The position numbers were made by a program, and so were the translations under genes. From Pedobacter psychroterrae (GTDB taxonomy: Bacteria > Bacteroidota > Bacteroidia > Sphingobacteriales > Sphingobacteriaceae), in assembly GCF_004331695.1 (NCBI RefSeq), contig NZ_SJSL01000008.1:105553-169552 (forward strand): DNA of 64,000 bases, in the 5' to 3' direction. Shown in pieces: positions 63,762 through 64,000 of this stretch. The first letter of the stretch is position 1; the number at the start of each line of letters is the position of its first letter. The notes under the pieces were generated by a model. That model was not told the DNA's origin. It saw nothing but the letters and a program-made list of their open reading frames with translations, and made no database searches.

Positions 63762-64000
63762 ATGGAAAAACCGAGAAAAGGGACACAGACAGGGACATTT
63801 GTTACCTATGAGGATTCTTTTAAAATTGCCGTTGCCCGGGAATACCTTGAAGGCAAACTGAGCCAGGCGCAGCTTGGCCGTAAGTATGGGCTTAGCAGCG
63901 GCGAAGTAGTTCGCTATTTCGTGAACTGGTACAAAAAGTACATCAGCCAGGCCGAGGTTTGGGAGTCGGGCAGCCCGCTTGCGTCAAATGCTGATCAGGG
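63762..64000 (+). CDS. Transposase OrfA-like helix-turn-helix protein, cut by window edge
   Basis: An ATG at 63762 opens a frame of 79 codons running off the right edge. After a basic start (MEKPRKGTQTG), residues 16-62 have the layout of the N-terminal HTH of IS3-family OrfA proteins: FKIAVAREYLEGKLSQAQLG, then RKYGLSSGEVVRYFVNWYKKY. It is probably the first frame of an insertion sequence whose remainder is outside the window. I could not identify its left inverted repeat. Confidence 0.65.
   Translation, partial: MEKPRKGTQTGTFVTYEDSFKIAVAREYLEGKLSQAQLGRKYGLSSGEVVRYFVNWYKKYISQAEVWESGSPLASNADQ

Overview
The window looks like a chromosomal segment of a soil-type Bacteroidetes, most likely Sphingobacteriaceae (Pedobacter or a close relative). 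The evidence is the SusC/SusD pair with a hybrid two-component regulator, lipoproteins with Bacteroidetes-style lipoboxes followed by CKK, TTTG...TAnnTTTG promoters, very few Shine-Dalgarno sequences, the roughly 640-residue type of IspG, and IntDOT-like tyrosine recombinases.

Layout. (1) 1-2.5 kb: the end of an AT-rich accessory element, with a cut-off hypothetical gene, a hypothetical gene and a tyrosine recombinase that sits directly against the 3' end of tRNA-Ala(GGC). (2) 2.6-6.7 kb: the tRNA, its promoter, and a two-gene exported operon enclosed between two copies of the tRNA promoter region. The first gene of this pair to be described resembles the N-terminal lipid-transfer module of vitellogenin/apoB/MTP. 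(3) 6.9-9.4 kb: two AraC-type regulators and a coupled small protein. (4) 9.4-14.3 kb, minus strand: a MoeB/ThiF-rhodanese protein, a desaturase, a mannose-6-phosphate isomerase-type cupin, a hypothetical protein, a lone receiver protein and a secreted hydrolase. (5) 14.4-18.0 kb: a tight kaiC-kaiB-kaiB-histidine kinase operon. (6) 18-21 kb: a CotH-like lipoprotein and an RhlE helicase. (7) 21.2-34.6 kb: topoisomerase IV subunits ParE and ParC flanking a BrkB-like membrane protein and an overlapping TamA/TamB pair. (8) 34.6-44.4 kb: small exported proteins, a long inverted repeat, a lipoprotein, a methyltransferase, MlaF/MlaE, a short-chain dehydrogenase, a PspC/LiaF/RDD membrane operon and ispG. 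(9) 44.4-61.7 kb: a polysaccharide utilisation locus (PUL) with HTCS regulator, GH31, SusC, SusD, a TIG-domain glycan-binding lipoprotein, a clan GH-A-like lipoprotein and a GH95 fucosidase. (10) 61.7-64 kb: an FKBP lipoprotein, a histidine kinase and the start of a transposase-like gene cut by the window edge.

How the parts work together. The PUL forms one unit: the HTCS senses an oligosaccharide, SusC/D and the glycan-binding protein capture and import it, and exo-acting alpha-xylosidase and alpha-fucosidase trim it. The enzyme set suggests a fucosylated, xylose-bearing glycan such as xyloglucan side chains. TamA/TamB, MlaE/F and the desaturase concern the envelope and its lipids. The most unusual items are the candidate split bacterial vitellogenin-like operon inside a duplicated tRNA promoter, and the Kai-like operon with two KaiB paralogues and its own kinase.
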